NCBI RefSeq assembly: GCF_014199595.1
Contig: NZ_JACHNX010000004.1
Span: forward strand, 124,001-188,000
Reading direction: 5' to 3'
Source: Sphingomonas yabuuchiae
GTDB lineage: Bacteria; Pseudomonadota; Alphaproteobacteria; Sphingomonadales; Sphingomonadaceae
Length of the DNA stretch: 64,000 nucleotides
Shown: positions 47,031 through 56,301 of the stretch, one piece after another
How the letters are laid out: the number at the start of each line of letters is the position of its first letter
Numbering within the stretch: position 1 is the first letter of the stretch
The notes under the pieces: generated by a model
What the model was told of the DNA's origin: nothing
Databases searched by the model: none
What the model saw: only the letters and a program-made list of their open reading frames with translations
Made by a program: the position numbers and the translations under genes

Positions 47031-50000
47031 ATGACACGGAACGCTTTCAGGCTGGCGCTCGCCGGGGCGACGATGCTGGCGGGGCTGGGTGCCGCCACGA
47101 TGTGGAGCGCGCCCGCCATGGCGCAGGCCGGGCAGGCGGCGCTGCGCGGCGTGATCCGCACCGCGCCCGACAATCCGCTGCAGGACGTGACGCTGGTCGA
47201 GGTCGACACCGGCTTTCGCCGCACGGTCGTGCCCGGCGCGGACGGCAGCTATAATTTCCCGTCGCTGCGGGCTGGCGCCTATCGGCTGGAGATCCGCCTT
47301 CAGAACGGCACGCGCAATTCGGACCAGTTCACCTTGCGTGTCGGGCAGAATGCCGGGCTCGACCTCGACCTGACCACCGCCCCGGCACCGGCCCAGCCTG
47401 CGCCGGGCGACAATACCGCCGGTGAGACCGCGCCGCCGCCCGCCGAAGCGCAGCAGGGGGACATCATCGTCACCGGCAGCCGCATCCGCTCGCTGTCCGG
47501 CGGGCAGGTCGGCATCAACATCACGCCGCGCCTGATCGAGCAGTTGCCGCAGAACAGCCGCAACTTCCTGGCCTTTGCCGACCTCGCACCCGGCGTGCGC
47601 TTCATCGAAAGCTCGGACGGCAGCTCGCGCATCCAGGGCGGGGCGCAAGGGAGCAACTCGGTCAACGTCTTTATCGATGGCGTCAGCCAGAAGGATTACG
47701 TGCTGCGCGGCGGCCTGACCGGCCAGGACAGCTCGCCCGGCAACCCGTTCCCGCAGCTCGCGATCGGCGAGTATCAGGTGCTGTCGTCCAACTACAAGGC
47801 GGAGCTGGACCAGGTCAGCTCGGTCGCGATCATCGCGGGCACCAAGTCGGGCACCAACGAATTCCATGGCGAGGGCTTTTTCGACTTCACCAATCAGAAT
47901 CTGCGCGACCGTCGCCCGACCGAAATCTATCCCGCCAAGATCGCCAAGATTCCCTCGGAGGACAAGCAGTTCGGCGTCGCGCTGGGCGGCCCGATCGTCA
48001 AGGACGTCGCGCATTTCTTCGTCAGCTATGAGGGCAAGCGGCGGCAGGTGCCGATCGACATCCTGCCGACCAACGGCGTCGCGGTGTCGAGCCTGCCCGC
48101 CCAGTATCGCGACATTTTCGGGTCGTTCAACTCGAGCTTCCGGCAGGACCTGTATTTCGGCAAGATCGACCTCGAGCCGACCGACAAGGACCTGGTCGAG
48201 CTGACCGGCAAATATCGCAACGAGACCGGCGTGCAGATCGGCAACGGCAATGCCGCCTTCTCCACGCGCACGCTGAGCAAGGTCAACGAGAAGCGCGGCA
48301 TGCTGCGCTGGCAGCATAGCGAAGACTCGTGGATCAACGACGTGCGCGTCTCCTATGAGGATGTCGCCTGGTCGCCGCAGCCCGCCGAGAACGGCATCGG
48401 CCAGCAGTTCCGCACCACGACGCGTAACGGCAGCAGCGTGTCGACCTTCGACCTGTTCCGCACCGGCGCCGGGCTGGGCTTCCAGGACAAGGGGCAGAAG
48501 GGCTGGACCGTCCAAGACGACTTCACCTGGACCGGCGTCGAGAACCACACGTTCAAGGTCGGCGCGAAGGCGAAATGGGTGACGCTCAACTCGCTGGAGC
48601 AGAACCTGATCAACCCGCTCTATCTCTACGACACCACCTTGCCCTCGGCGAGCGGGTTCAACGACCAGATCCCCTACAGCCTGCAATTCGGCGCGAACGG
48701 CAGCCTGGGCGATCCGCGCATCCGTTCGAAGAACTTCCAGCTGGGCCTGTATGCGCAGGACGACTGGGACGTGACCGACCGGCTGACGCTGAACCTCGGG
48801 CTGCGCTGGGATTATGAGCGGACCCCGGCGTTCCTCAACTATGTGACCTCCGCCGAGAACGTCAACGCGGTGTCGCCCGCCAACTATCCGAACCTCGTCA
48901 ACGCGGATTACAAGATCAGCGACTATATCTCGACCGGCAGCAACCGGAAGGCGTTCAAGGGCGCATGGCAGCCGCGTGTCGGCTTCACCTATCGCCTGGA
49001 CGAGCAGGGCCGGTTCGCGGTGTTCGGCGGCTATGGCCGGTCGTACGACCGCAACCAGTTCGACTTCCTGCAGCAGGAACTGGCCAATGGCCGTTTCCAG
49101 CGCCGCGAGTTCCTGTTCCAGGGTGCCGACACGATCAATCCGTGCACGCCCGGACCGAACTGCATCCCCTGGAACCCGATCTATCTGACCGACGCCGGTC
49201 GCCAGCAGCTGATCGGCAATGGCAGCCCGGGCGGGCGCGAGTTCCGCTTCATCAACAACGATCTGAAGGTCCCCTATTCGGACCAGTTCAGCCTGGGCGT
49301 TCGCGGGCGATTCAACCCGGTCGAACTGGAGGTCGGATATACCCGGATCGTCAGCAAGGACGGCTTCGTCTATCTGCTCGGCACGCGCCGTCCCGACGGG
49401 TCGTTCTTCGCGCCGTCGCCGACCACGGGCGCGCCGCAGGGACCGAACACCAGCTTCGCGCCCAGCGGTTACGGCGCGATCATCCTGGGCGACAATGGGC
49501 TCGAGACGCGCGCGGACTCGGCCTATGCCAAGCTGACCAAGGCCTATTCGGCGGCCTCGCCGTGGAGCATCGACGCCACATATACCTTCACCGCGGCGGT
49601 GGATAACCGGCCGAACAACGACCAGTCGTCCTACTTCCTGCTCGATTTCCCCAAGGCGTCGGATTACCCGATGCTGCGCTCGGGCGTGGTGCCGCGTCAC
49701 CGCTTCGTGGTGGCGGGCAGTGTCGACACGCCGCTGGGCGTGACGATGTCGGCGAAGTTCCAGATCGAGAGCCCGACCTTCCAGCGCGCGCTGCTCGACA
49801 CGGCGACGCCTTATCAGCGGACGCTGGTCGGATCGGAAGTGTTCGGACTGGGCGATCGCTGGGGCCGTCGCCAGCTCGACCTGGCGTTCACCAAATATGT
49901 GCCGTTGAAGTTCATCAGCGATGCGACGCGCATCCGCTTCCGCGTCGACATCATCAACGCGATGAACGACCGCAACTATGTCGACTATAACAACGACCCG

Positions 50001-50114
50001 AGCGACACGACGCGCACGCCCGGCTCGCCGAGCCTCTATCGCGAGGTGTCGACCTACAGCATCGGCGGCAATCCGCCGCGCACGGTGAAGCTGTCGGCCG
50101 GCTTCAACTTCTGA
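47031..50114 (+). CDS. Oar-like TonB-dependent receptor of the glucan locus
   Basis: 1027 residues. Signal peptide (LAGATMLAGLGAATMWSAPAMAQA), a carboxypeptidase-regulatory-like domain (LRGVIRTAPDNPLQDVTLVE to about 110), a Pro/Ala linker, the plug (DIIVTGSRIRSLSGGQVGIN, VNVFIDGVSQKDYVLRGG) and a large barrel ending VKLSAGFNF. Receptors of this kind import large substrates such as oligosaccharides. Its place between LacI and a glycanase suggests uptake of glucan fragments. GGGGAT lies about eight bases before the ATG at 47031. Confidence 0.92.
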   Translation: MTRNAFRLALAGATMLAGLGAATMWSAPAMAQAGQAALRGVIRTAPDNPLQDVTLVEVDTGFRRTVVPGADGSYNFPSLRAGAYRLEIRLQNGTRNSDQFTLRVGQNAGLDLDLTTAPAPAQPAPGDNTAGETAPPPAEAQQGDIIVTGSRIRSLSGGQVGINITPRLIEQLPQNSRNFLAFADLAPGVRFIESSDGSSRIQGGAQGSNSVNVFIDGVSQKDYVLRGGLTGQDSSPGNPFPQLAIGEYQVLSSNYKAELDQVSSVAIIAGTKSGTNEFHGEGFFDFTNQNLRDRRPTEIYPAKIAKIPSEDKQFGVALGGPIVKDVAHFFVSYEGKRRQVPIDILPTNGVAVSSLPAQYRDIFGSFNSSFRQDLYFGKIDLEPTDKDLVELTGKYRNETGVQIGNGNAAFSTRTLSKVNEKRGMLRWQHSEDSWINDVRVSYEDVAWSPQPAENGIGQQFRTTTRNGSSVSTFDLFRTGAGLGFQDKGQKGWTVQDDFTWTGVENHTFKVGAKAKWVTLNSLEQNLINPLYLYDTTLPSASGFNDQIPYSLQFGANGSLGDPRIRSKNFQLGLYAQDDWDVTDRLTLNLGLRWDYERTPAFLNYVTSAENVNAVSPANYPNLVNADYKISDYISTGSNRKAFKGAWQPRVGFTYRLDEQGRFAVFGGYGRSYDRNQFDFLQQELANGRFQRREFLFQGADTINPCTPGPNCIPWNPIYLTDAGRQQLIGNGSPGGREFRFINNDLKVPYSDQFSLGVRGRFNPVELEVGYTRIVSKDGFVYLLGTRRPDGSFFAPSPTTGAPQGPNTSFAPSGYGAIILGDNGLETRADSAYAKLTKAYSAASPWSIDATYTFTAAVDNRPNNDQSSYFLLDFPKASDYPMLRSGVVPRHRFVVAGSVDTPLGVTMSAKFQIESPTFQRALLDTATPYQRTLVGSEVFGLGDRWGRRQLDLAFTKYVPLKFISDATRIRFRVDIINAMNDRNYVDYNNDPSDTTRTPGSPSLYREVSTYSIGGNPPRTVKLSAGFNF

Positions 50115-50176
50115 TGCGTCCTCCACCGTCGCCCCGGCCAGCGTCGGGGTGACGGTATAATTTCGAGAATCATCGC

Positions 50177-51652
50177 ATGACGTTCGATCGACGCGATATC
50201 CTGCGCGCCACCGCGCTGGGCGGGGCGGGGTGGCTGGCGGGGTGCACCGCCGGGCCGCTCGCGCCGAAGCGGGCGCCGCTGCTGGCCTTCCCCGGCGCGC
50301 TGCCCAGGGTCGGCACCACCCCGGCGAGCGCCAGCGATCCGCTGATGGACGATATCCAGCGTCGGACCGTCAGCTATTTCTGGAACACCACCGATCAGGC
50401 GACCGGGCTGGCTCCCGATCGCTGGCCGACCCCCAGTTTCGCCTCGATCGCGGCGGTCGGCTTCGCGCTGACCACCTATCCGATCGCGGCGACGCGCGGC
50501 TGGATTACCCGAGCCGCCGCCGCGCAGCGCACGCTGGCCACGCTGCGCTTCTTCGCGAACGCCCCGCAAGGGCCGGACAAGGAGGGGATGACCGGCTATA
50601 AGGGGTTCTTCTATCATTTCCTCGGCGTCACCAAGGGGCATCGCTTCGCCCGGACCGAGCTGTCGACGATCGACACCGCGCTGTTGCTGGGCGGCGTCCT
50701 CTTCGCCCAGACCTGGTTCGACGACGAGGCCGACCCGGCCGAGCGGGAAATCCGCGCGCTCGCCGACCAGCTGTACCGCGCGGTCGAATGGGACTGGATC
50801 ACGCCGCGCCAGCCCTTCGTCTCGATGGGCTGGCATCCCGAGAGCGGGTTCATCGGATCCGACTGGAACATCTATAACGAAAGCCTGATCCTGTACGTCC
50901 TGGCGCTGGGCTCGCCGACCCATGCGCTGCCGGCCACGACCTGGGACGCATGGACGGCCAAGTTCGACCCGTCCTGGGACGAGAAATACGACAATCCGTT
51001 CACCGCCTTCCCGCCACTCTTCGGGCATCAGTACAGTCAGGTCTGGATCGACTTTCGCGGGCTGATGGATACCTATTCCAAGCGGCGCGGCTTCGATTAT
51101 TTCGAGAATAGCCGCCGCGCGACCTATGCGCAGCGCCGCTATGCGATCAACAACCCGGCGGGCTGGCGCGGCTATGGCGAGAATGTCTGGGGGCTGACCG
51201 CGTGCGATGGGCCGGGGGATTTCGTGCGCGAGATCAACGGGCGCAAGCGTGAGTTCTTTTCCTATTCGGCGCGCGGCCCCGGCGACCGCGACGACGGCAC
51301 GATCGCACCCACCGCCGCACTGGGCTCGGTGGCCTTCGCACCCGAGATCGTGTTGCCCGCAGCGCGGGCCATGTACTCGACCTATGGCACCGCCATCTAT
51401 GACCGCTACGGCTTTCGCGACAGCTTCAACCCGACGCTGACGCTGACCGACGTCAAGCTGCAGCATGGCAAGGTGGTGCCCTATATCGGCTGGGTCGCGG
51501 ACGATTTCCTCGGCATCGACCAGGGGCCGATCGCGTGCATGATCGAAAACTGGCGCAGCGGCCTGATCTGGAAGACGATGCAGAAGAACCCCTATATCCG
51601 CGCCGGGCTGGAACGTGCCGGGTTCAAGGGCGGCTGGCTGTCCCCGGCATAG
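50177..51652 (+). CDS. Glucoamylase-family (PF10091/GH144-like) secreted glycanase
   Basis: 491 residues. N-terminus carries twin arginines (TFDRRDILRATALGGAGWLAGC) with a lipobox-like GWLAGC, so a Tat-exported lipoprotein is possible. The body is an (alpha/alpha)6 barrel-type sequence: RRTVSYFWNTTDQATGLAPD, FASIAAVGFALTTYPIAA, GFFYHFLG, SDWNIYNESLILYVLALGS, FPPLFGHQYSQVWIDFRG. The 'glucoamylase family' label is historical; characterised members of this family are endo-beta-1,2-glucanases (GH144). With GH3 and a receptor nearby, beta-1,2-glucan breakdown is the best guess. It starts 62 bases after the receptor stop. Confidence 0.85.
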   Translation: MTFDRRDILRATALGGAGWLAGCTAGPLAPKRAPLLAFPGALPRVGTTPASASDPLMDDIQRRTVSYFWNTTDQATGLAPDRWPTPSFASIAAVGFALTTYPIAATRGWITRAAAAQRTLATLRFFANAPQGPDKEGMTGYKGFFYHFLGVTKGHRFARTELSTIDTALLLGGVLFAQTWFDDEADPAEREIRALADQLYRAVEWDWITPRQPFVSMGWHPESGFIGSDWNIYNESLILYVLALGSPTHALPATTWDAWTAKFDPSWDEKYDNPFTAFPPLFGHQYSQVWIDFRGLMDTYSKRRGFDYFENSRRATYAQRRYAINNPAGWRGYGENVWGLTACDGPGDFVREINGRKREFFSYSARGPGDRDDGTIAPTAALGSVAFAPEIVLPAARAMYSTYGTAIYDRYGFRDSFNPTLTLTDVKLQHGKVVPYIGWVADDFLGIDQGPIACMIENWRSGLIWKTMQKNPYIRAGLERAGFKGGWLSPA

Positions 51653-51816
51653 CCGATGTCTTTTTAGCGACCCCGGGCCCCCGTGGAGGCATCGGCGTGC
51701 CTGGCGGGTCGGTCGGGTTGCTTTATCTCTGGCCTGGGTTGGGTTAGTCCGTTCCCCCATAGGGTGGCAGCAAGCGCATGACGGCTTTCTGATCAACAGC
51801 CGGGGGCGGACGACAT

Positions 51817-53670
51817 ATGGATTTTGGCAAGGACGAAGGCAGACCGCCCGAGCATGGCCCGATGATGACGGAGCGGGTGCGCGCCCATGACTGGGCCGCC
51901 TCGTCGGTCGGTGCCATGGCGGACTGGCCGCAGAGCCTGTGCACCGCTGTCGACATCATGCTCCATGCCGGTCAGGCGATGTGTCTGATCTGGGGGGCGG
52001 ATCGGATCCAGATCTATAATGATGAATATACACGGATTTTGGGCGACCGCCATCCTGCCGCCCTGGGGCGGCCCGCCAGCGAGACATGGCCCGAGCGATG
52101 GGACGTCCTCCACCCGTTGATCGACCGCGCCCTTTCCGGCGAGCGTGTCGCCGTCCGCGATCAGCCGGTCACCATGACCCGACACGGCGTCGACGAGCAA
52201 AGCTGGTGGGATTTCGCCTATTCGCCGGTTCACGATGAAAGCGGGCGAATCGCGGGGCTGTTGAATATCTGTTCGGACGTCACCGAGCGGGTTCGCGCCT
52301 TGCGCGACCGAGATATGGCGTTCGAGAATCTGCGGGAACGCGAATCTTTCACCGGCAGCGTCCTTGCCAGCTCGACCGATTGCATCAAGGTCCTCGATCT
52401 GGAGGGCAGGCTGGCCTTCATGAGCGATGGCGGGCAGCGGGTGATGGAGGTCAGCGACTTCAACGCCATCGTCGGCTGTCCGTGGCCCGATTTCTGGACG
52501 GGTAACGGCAATCGGGATGCCAAGGCTGCCCTGGAGGCTGCGCGCGCGGGCCAGTCCTCCAGCTTCATCGGTCGCGCCAGCACCATGAAAGGCAACTGGA
52601 AATGGTGGCATGTTGCGGTCAGCCCCATTTTCGACGCCGATGGGCGTTGGGACCGTATCCTGTCGGTCTCGCGCGACATCACCGAATTGCGCGAGAGCGA
52701 GGAAGAGCGCGACCGCTTCGTCCGGCTGGTGGAGAACAGCACCGATTTCGTGGCGATGGCCCATCTCGACGGGCGCATATTCTACATGAACGACGCCGCC
52801 CGCGGCATCGTCGGGCTGGAGGACGTGGACTATACCACGCTCTCGATCGCCGATTTCTTCCTGCCTGACGCCCTCGAAATCGTGATGCACGAAGCGCTCC
52901 CGGCCGTGGCCGAGCGGGGAAGCTGGTCGGGCGACGTGCTCTTCCGGCATTTCGGAACCGGCGAGCTGATCCCGATGCTCTATTCGGTTTTCCCCATCAC
53001 CGATGCGAGCGGCGAAATGGTCGGATACGGGACGGTCACCCGCGACATTCGCGAGCGTAAGCAGGCCGAAGAGGATATGCGGTACCTCAACGGCGAACTG
53101 GCCCATCGCCTGAAGAACGTGCTCACCGTCATCCAGTCGATCGCGCAGCAGACGTTACGCAATTCGCCCGATACCCAAACCGCCGGAAAGGCCCTGTCGG
53201 CGCGCCTCGTCGCGCTGGGCGGCGCGACGGACATCCTGACCGGCAAGTCGTGGCGCTCCGCCGACCTTCGCGAACTGGCGGAGCGCACGCTGGCCCCGCA
53301 TGGCGGCATCGGCGAGCGGATCATCATCGACGGTCCGCCGATCGTCCTGCAACCGGAAGCCAGCATGGCCTTTGCCCTGGCGCTGCACGAGCTGGCGACG
53401 AACGCCGCCAAATATGGGGCCTTGTCGAACCATACGGGTATCGCCACGCTGCATTGGTCGGTGGAAGGCGTTGGCGGCGACGCGCGGCTGTCCGTGCAGT
53501 GGTCGGAGCGCGGCGGTCCGCCCGTCATTCCGCCACGATGCAAAGGCTTTGGTTCGGTCCTGATCGAACGATCGCTCCGTTCCTATTTCAGGGAATTGTC
53601 CGCGACGGATTACCGTCCAGAGGGATTGATGCTGAAGCTGAGGGGGCGCCTGGCGGACGCCGCCCTCTGA
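51817..53670 (+). CDS. HWE-family PAS sensor histidine kinase
   Basis: 617 residues, no membrane segments. Three PAS-type modules (WGADRIQIYNDEYTRILGDR; STDCIKVLDLEGRLAFMSDG; STDFVAMAHLDGRIFYMND) precede the kinase core. The core shows the HWE-type His430 in ELAHRLKNVLTVIQSIAQQ and HELATNAAKYGALS. It lacks a receiver; HWE kinases commonly feed stand-alone regulators in the general stress response, but none is encoded here. The 3' end overlaps the convergent outer-membrane factor gene by 61 bases. Confidence 0.92.
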   Translation: MDFGKDEGRPPEHGPMMTERVRAHDWAASSVGAMADWPQSLCTAVDIMLHAGQAMCLIWGADRIQIYNDEYTRILGDRHPAALGRPASETWPERWDVLHPLIDRALSGERVAVRDQPVTMTRHGVDEQSWWDFAYSPVHDESGRIAGLLNICSDVTERVRALRDRDMAFENLRERESFTGSVLASSTDCIKVLDLEGRLAFMSDGGQRVMEVSDFNAIVGCPWPDFWTGNGNRDAKAALEAARAGQSSSFIGRASTMKGNWKWWHVAVSPIFDADGRWDRILSVSRDITELRESEEERDRFVRLVENSTDFVAMAHLDGRIFYMNDAARGIVGLEDVDYTTLSIADFFLPDALEIVMHEALPAVAERGSWSGDVLFRHFGTGELIPMLYSVFPITDASGEMVGYGTVTRDIRERKQAEEDMRYLNGELAHRLKNVLTVIQSIAQQTLRNSPDTQTAGKALSARLVALGGATDILTGKSWRSADLRELAERTLAPHGGIGERIIIDGPPIVLQPEASMAFALALHELATNAAKYGALSNHTGIATLHWSVEGVGGDARLSVQWSERGGPPVIPPRCKGFGSVLIERSLRSYFRELSATDYRPEGLMLKLRGRLADAAL

Positions 53671-55133
53671 ATCAAGTCGCAACCTGGGGCCGGTCGCGCG
53701 AATGCCGATCCGCCCCCCAGCGCGCGGGCCAGGGCGACGGTGGCGGTCAGGCGTTGGGTTTCCAGGGACAGCGCGCTTTGCTGGTCGCGAAGCAGGTTCT
53801 CCTGGGCGGTGGCGACGTCCAGATAGGTCGCAGCGCCCTTGATATAGCGGTCCAGCGCGATCGCACTGGTGCTGGCGGCGGATCGTACCGCCTGATCCTG
53901 CGCGGCCTGGGCCTCGTCGAGGTGATGCAGCGTGGCGAGGGCGTCCTCGACATCCTGAAATGCCCCCAGGGCCCGCGCCCGATAGTCGGCAGCGGCGGCG
54001 TCCCAGTCCGCTCGCGCGGCGGCGACATCGGCGCGACGCTTGCCGCCATCGAACAGGTTCAGGATCGCGCCCGGTCCGATCGCCCAGAAGATGTTGGGGG
54101 CCGCGACCAGTCCCGCCAGCGCCGTGCTCTGAAATCCCCCCGTGCCGCCCAGCGTGATCTGGGGAAAGAAGGCCGCCTCGGCGACGCCGATCCGCGCATT
54201 GGCCGCCGCCATGCGCCGCTCCGCCGCCGCGACATCGGGACGCTTGGCGAGCAGCGCCGAGGGAACGCCGACCGGAACGCTCGGCAGATGGAGCGGGATA
54301 TCGCGACGCGGGATGGAGAAGATCGAGGCGGGCTGGCCGACCAGGCTGGCGATCGCATGTTCGGTCACGGCGCGATCCGCCTGCAACGCGGCATATTGGG
54401 CGCGCGCTTCGCCGAGCAGTGCACCGGCCCGGCCGACATCCATGCCCGTCGCGATGCCGCCGCGAAAGCGGTCGCGGGTCAGCGCATCGGCCCTGGCAAA
54501 GGCATCGATCGTCTGGCTGAGCAGCGCCAGTTGCTGGTCCTGCCCCCGCAAACGCACGAAGTCGGCCGCCAATTGCCCCTGAAGGGCGAGCTTGACCGCC
54601 GCCAGATCGTCGCGGCTGGCCTCGGCGAGCGCACGACCGGAGGCGACCGAGTTGCGCACACGCCCCCACAGATCGGCCTCATAGGATATGTCGCCCCCCA
54701 GCGTCGCGGCGGTATAGAAATCCGGCTGGGAGCCGCCACGCAGCGGACGCTCGTCCGACTGTCTGTTGCGCAAGAGGCTGGGCGTCAGTTCGACACGGGG
54801 AAACAGCCCCGAACGCGCGCCTGCGAGCGTGGCTCTCGCCATGTCATAGCGGGCCAGCGCCCCCGCCAGCGTCGGGTTGTCGCTGTCGATCCGCGCCTCC
54901 AGCCGGTCGAGCAGCGGATCGCCGAAGCCGGTCCACCAGTCGGCGGTCAGGGCGGCGGTCAGGGCGGTGGTCGCGGTATCGACCGGCTTCCATATCGCGT
55001 CCCCGGCGGTCGGCATCTCCTTATACGCGACGGGTGTGGGCAGGACCGGCGGGCGATAGGCCGGGGCCATCGAACACCCGCCCATCAGCGCGAGTGTCGC
55101 GCCTGCGACCCAGCGGCGGAGCGGTTTAGCCAT
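53610..55133 (-). CDS. RND efflux outer-membrane factor lipoprotein (OprM/NodT family)
   Basis: About 507 residues. Lipobox GGC in ALMGGCSMAPAYRPP, then the family's WWTGFGDPLLDRL and the duplicated outer-membrane channel repeats (RFRGGIATGMDVGRAGALLG; LAKRPDVAAAERRMAAANAR; DRYIKGAATYLDVATAQENL). The start at 55133 overlaps the adaptor gene by eight bases. The last 20 codons read into the end of the HWE kinase gene on the other strand. The C-terminal tail DLIQRAASARRPLSFSIN is thus unusual and may be extra. Confidence 0.9.
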   Translation of the reverse strand: MAKPLRRWVAGATLALMGGCSMAPAYRPPVLPTPVAYKEMPTAGDAIWKPVDTATTALTAALTADWWTGFGDPLLDRLEARIDSDNPTLAGALARYDMARATLAGARSGLFPRVELTPSLLRNRQSDERPLRGGSQPDFYTAATLGGDISYEADLWGRVRNSVASGRALAEASRDDLAAVKLALQGQLAADFVRLRGQDQQLALLSQTIDAFARADALTRDRFRGGIATGMDVGRAGALLGEARAQYAALQADRAVTEHAIASLVGQPASIFSIPRRDIPLHLPSVPVGVPSALLAKRPDVAAAERRMAAANARIGVAEAAFFPQITLGGTGGFQSTALAGLVAAPNIFWAIGPGAILNLFDGGKRRADVAAARADWDAAAADYRARALGAFQDVEDALATLHHLDEAQAAQDQAVRSAASTSAIALDRYIKGAATYLDVATAQENLLRDQQSALSLETQRLTATVALARALGGGSAFARPAPGCDLIQRAASARRPLSFSINPSGR

Positions 55134-56301
55134 GACGCGTCTGCCCCACCCTGACCAGCTCGCCCTGCGCCAGCGAGTCCGGCGGGTTGTCGACAATCTG
55201 TTCGCCGGGGGTGATGCCCGACAGGATCTGCACGGTCGGGCCATCGTCCTGCCCGATATGGACCTGATGCATCACGACATGGCCGCGCGGGTCGACCGTG
55301 GCGACCTGTGGCCCGCCGGCACCGAACAGGATCGCGCTGGACGGCACCTGCGCCGCGCCCGGCTGTCCGGGTAGGGCGAAACGGGCCTGGGCATAGCCGC
55401 CGGGCTTCAACAGCCCATCGGGATTGTCGGCGAACAGCTGGACACGGAAGGCGCCCGATTGCGGATCGACCGCGCTCGACAGGCCTGCGACCGTTGCGGT
55501 GAATGGGCGGCCCGGAAAGGCGGGGACGGTCAGCGTCGCGGTCATGCCAGGCCTGATCGTGGCCGACAGCGATTGCGGTACGCTGACATAGACGCGGATG
55601 CGGTGCGTGTCGGCGACGCCGAACATCGGCGCCTGCGTGGCGGCACCGGGACCGACGAGATCGCCGACCTCGGCATTGCGCGCGGTGACGACCCCGGCAA
55701 AGGGCGCGCGGACCACGGCATAGCGCTTCATCGCCTCCAGCCGCGACAGGGCGGCGCGCGCCTCGGCGACACCCGCAGCCTTGACCGCGAGATCGCCGTT
55801 CTTCTCGTCGACTTCCTGCCTGGACACCGACGAAGTGGTCAGCAGGTCGCTCCAGCGGGCGGCCGTACTGCGCGCCAGCTTCTCATGCGCGACGGCACTG
55901 GCCAGCGCGGCACGCGCCTGGCCGATCTGCTGGTCGAGTTCGGGGGTATCGATCACGCCCAGGGCCTGACCGGCCGCGACATGGGCGCCGATATCCTGCG
56001 ACCAGCTGCGCACATAGCCGCCGACACGGGGCAACAGCCGTGCGGCTTCCCAGGCCTCCAGCGTGGCGGGCAGGTCGAGCGTGTCGGTCGCCGCGCCGCC
56101 CTTGACGGGGATCAGGTGGACGGTCGGAATGGCATTGGTCGTGGACCAGCTGGCCGCCGCCGCGACGTCATGGCTTCGGGCCAGGATTCCCACACCCACG
56201 GTGCCGATCGCCAGGACGGCGGCGGCAAGACCTGCGATCTTCAGGCCCTTGGGGCTGGGGGTGTCGGCCGACACAGCGAGGGCCGGGGCGGCGTCATGCA
56301 T
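55126..56301 (-). CDS. RND efflux periplasmic adaptor (membrane fusion protein)
   Basis: 391 residues. Single membrane anchor near the N-terminus (LKIAGLAAAVLAIGTVGVGI), lipoyl halves (LLPRVGGYVRSWSQDIGAHV; VRAPFAGVVTARNAEVGDLV), a short coiled-coil hairpin between, and a barrel domain (RVYVSVPQSLSATIRPGMTA). It couples the permease to the outer-membrane factor. Start overlaps the permease stop by eight bases; end overlaps the outer-membrane factor start. The three genes form one operon. Confidence 0.92.
   Translation of the reverse strand: MHDAAPALAVSADTPSPKGLKIAGLAAAVLAIGTVGVGILARSHDVAAAASWSTTNAIPTVHLIPVKGGAATDTLDLPATLEAWEAARLLPRVGGYVRSWSQDIGAHVAAGQALGVIDTPELDQQIGQARAALASAVAHEKLARSTAARWSDLLTTSSVSRQEVDEKNGDLAVKAAGVAEARAALSRLEAMKRYAVVRAPFAGVVTARNAEVGDLVGPGAATQAPMFGVADTHRIRVYVSVPQSLSATIRPGMTATLTVPAFPGRPFTATVAGLSSAVDPQSGAFRVQLFADNPDGLLKPGGYAQARFALPGQPGAAQVPSSAILFGAGGPQVATVDPRGHVVMHQVHIGQDDGPTVQILSGITPGEQIVDNPPDSLAQGELVRVGQTRHG

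Noticed and set aside
46971..50126. 1051-codon minus-strand frame opposite the Oar-like receptor
   Set aside because: Antisense to a full TonB receptor with all motifs; no recognisable family in the antisense frame.
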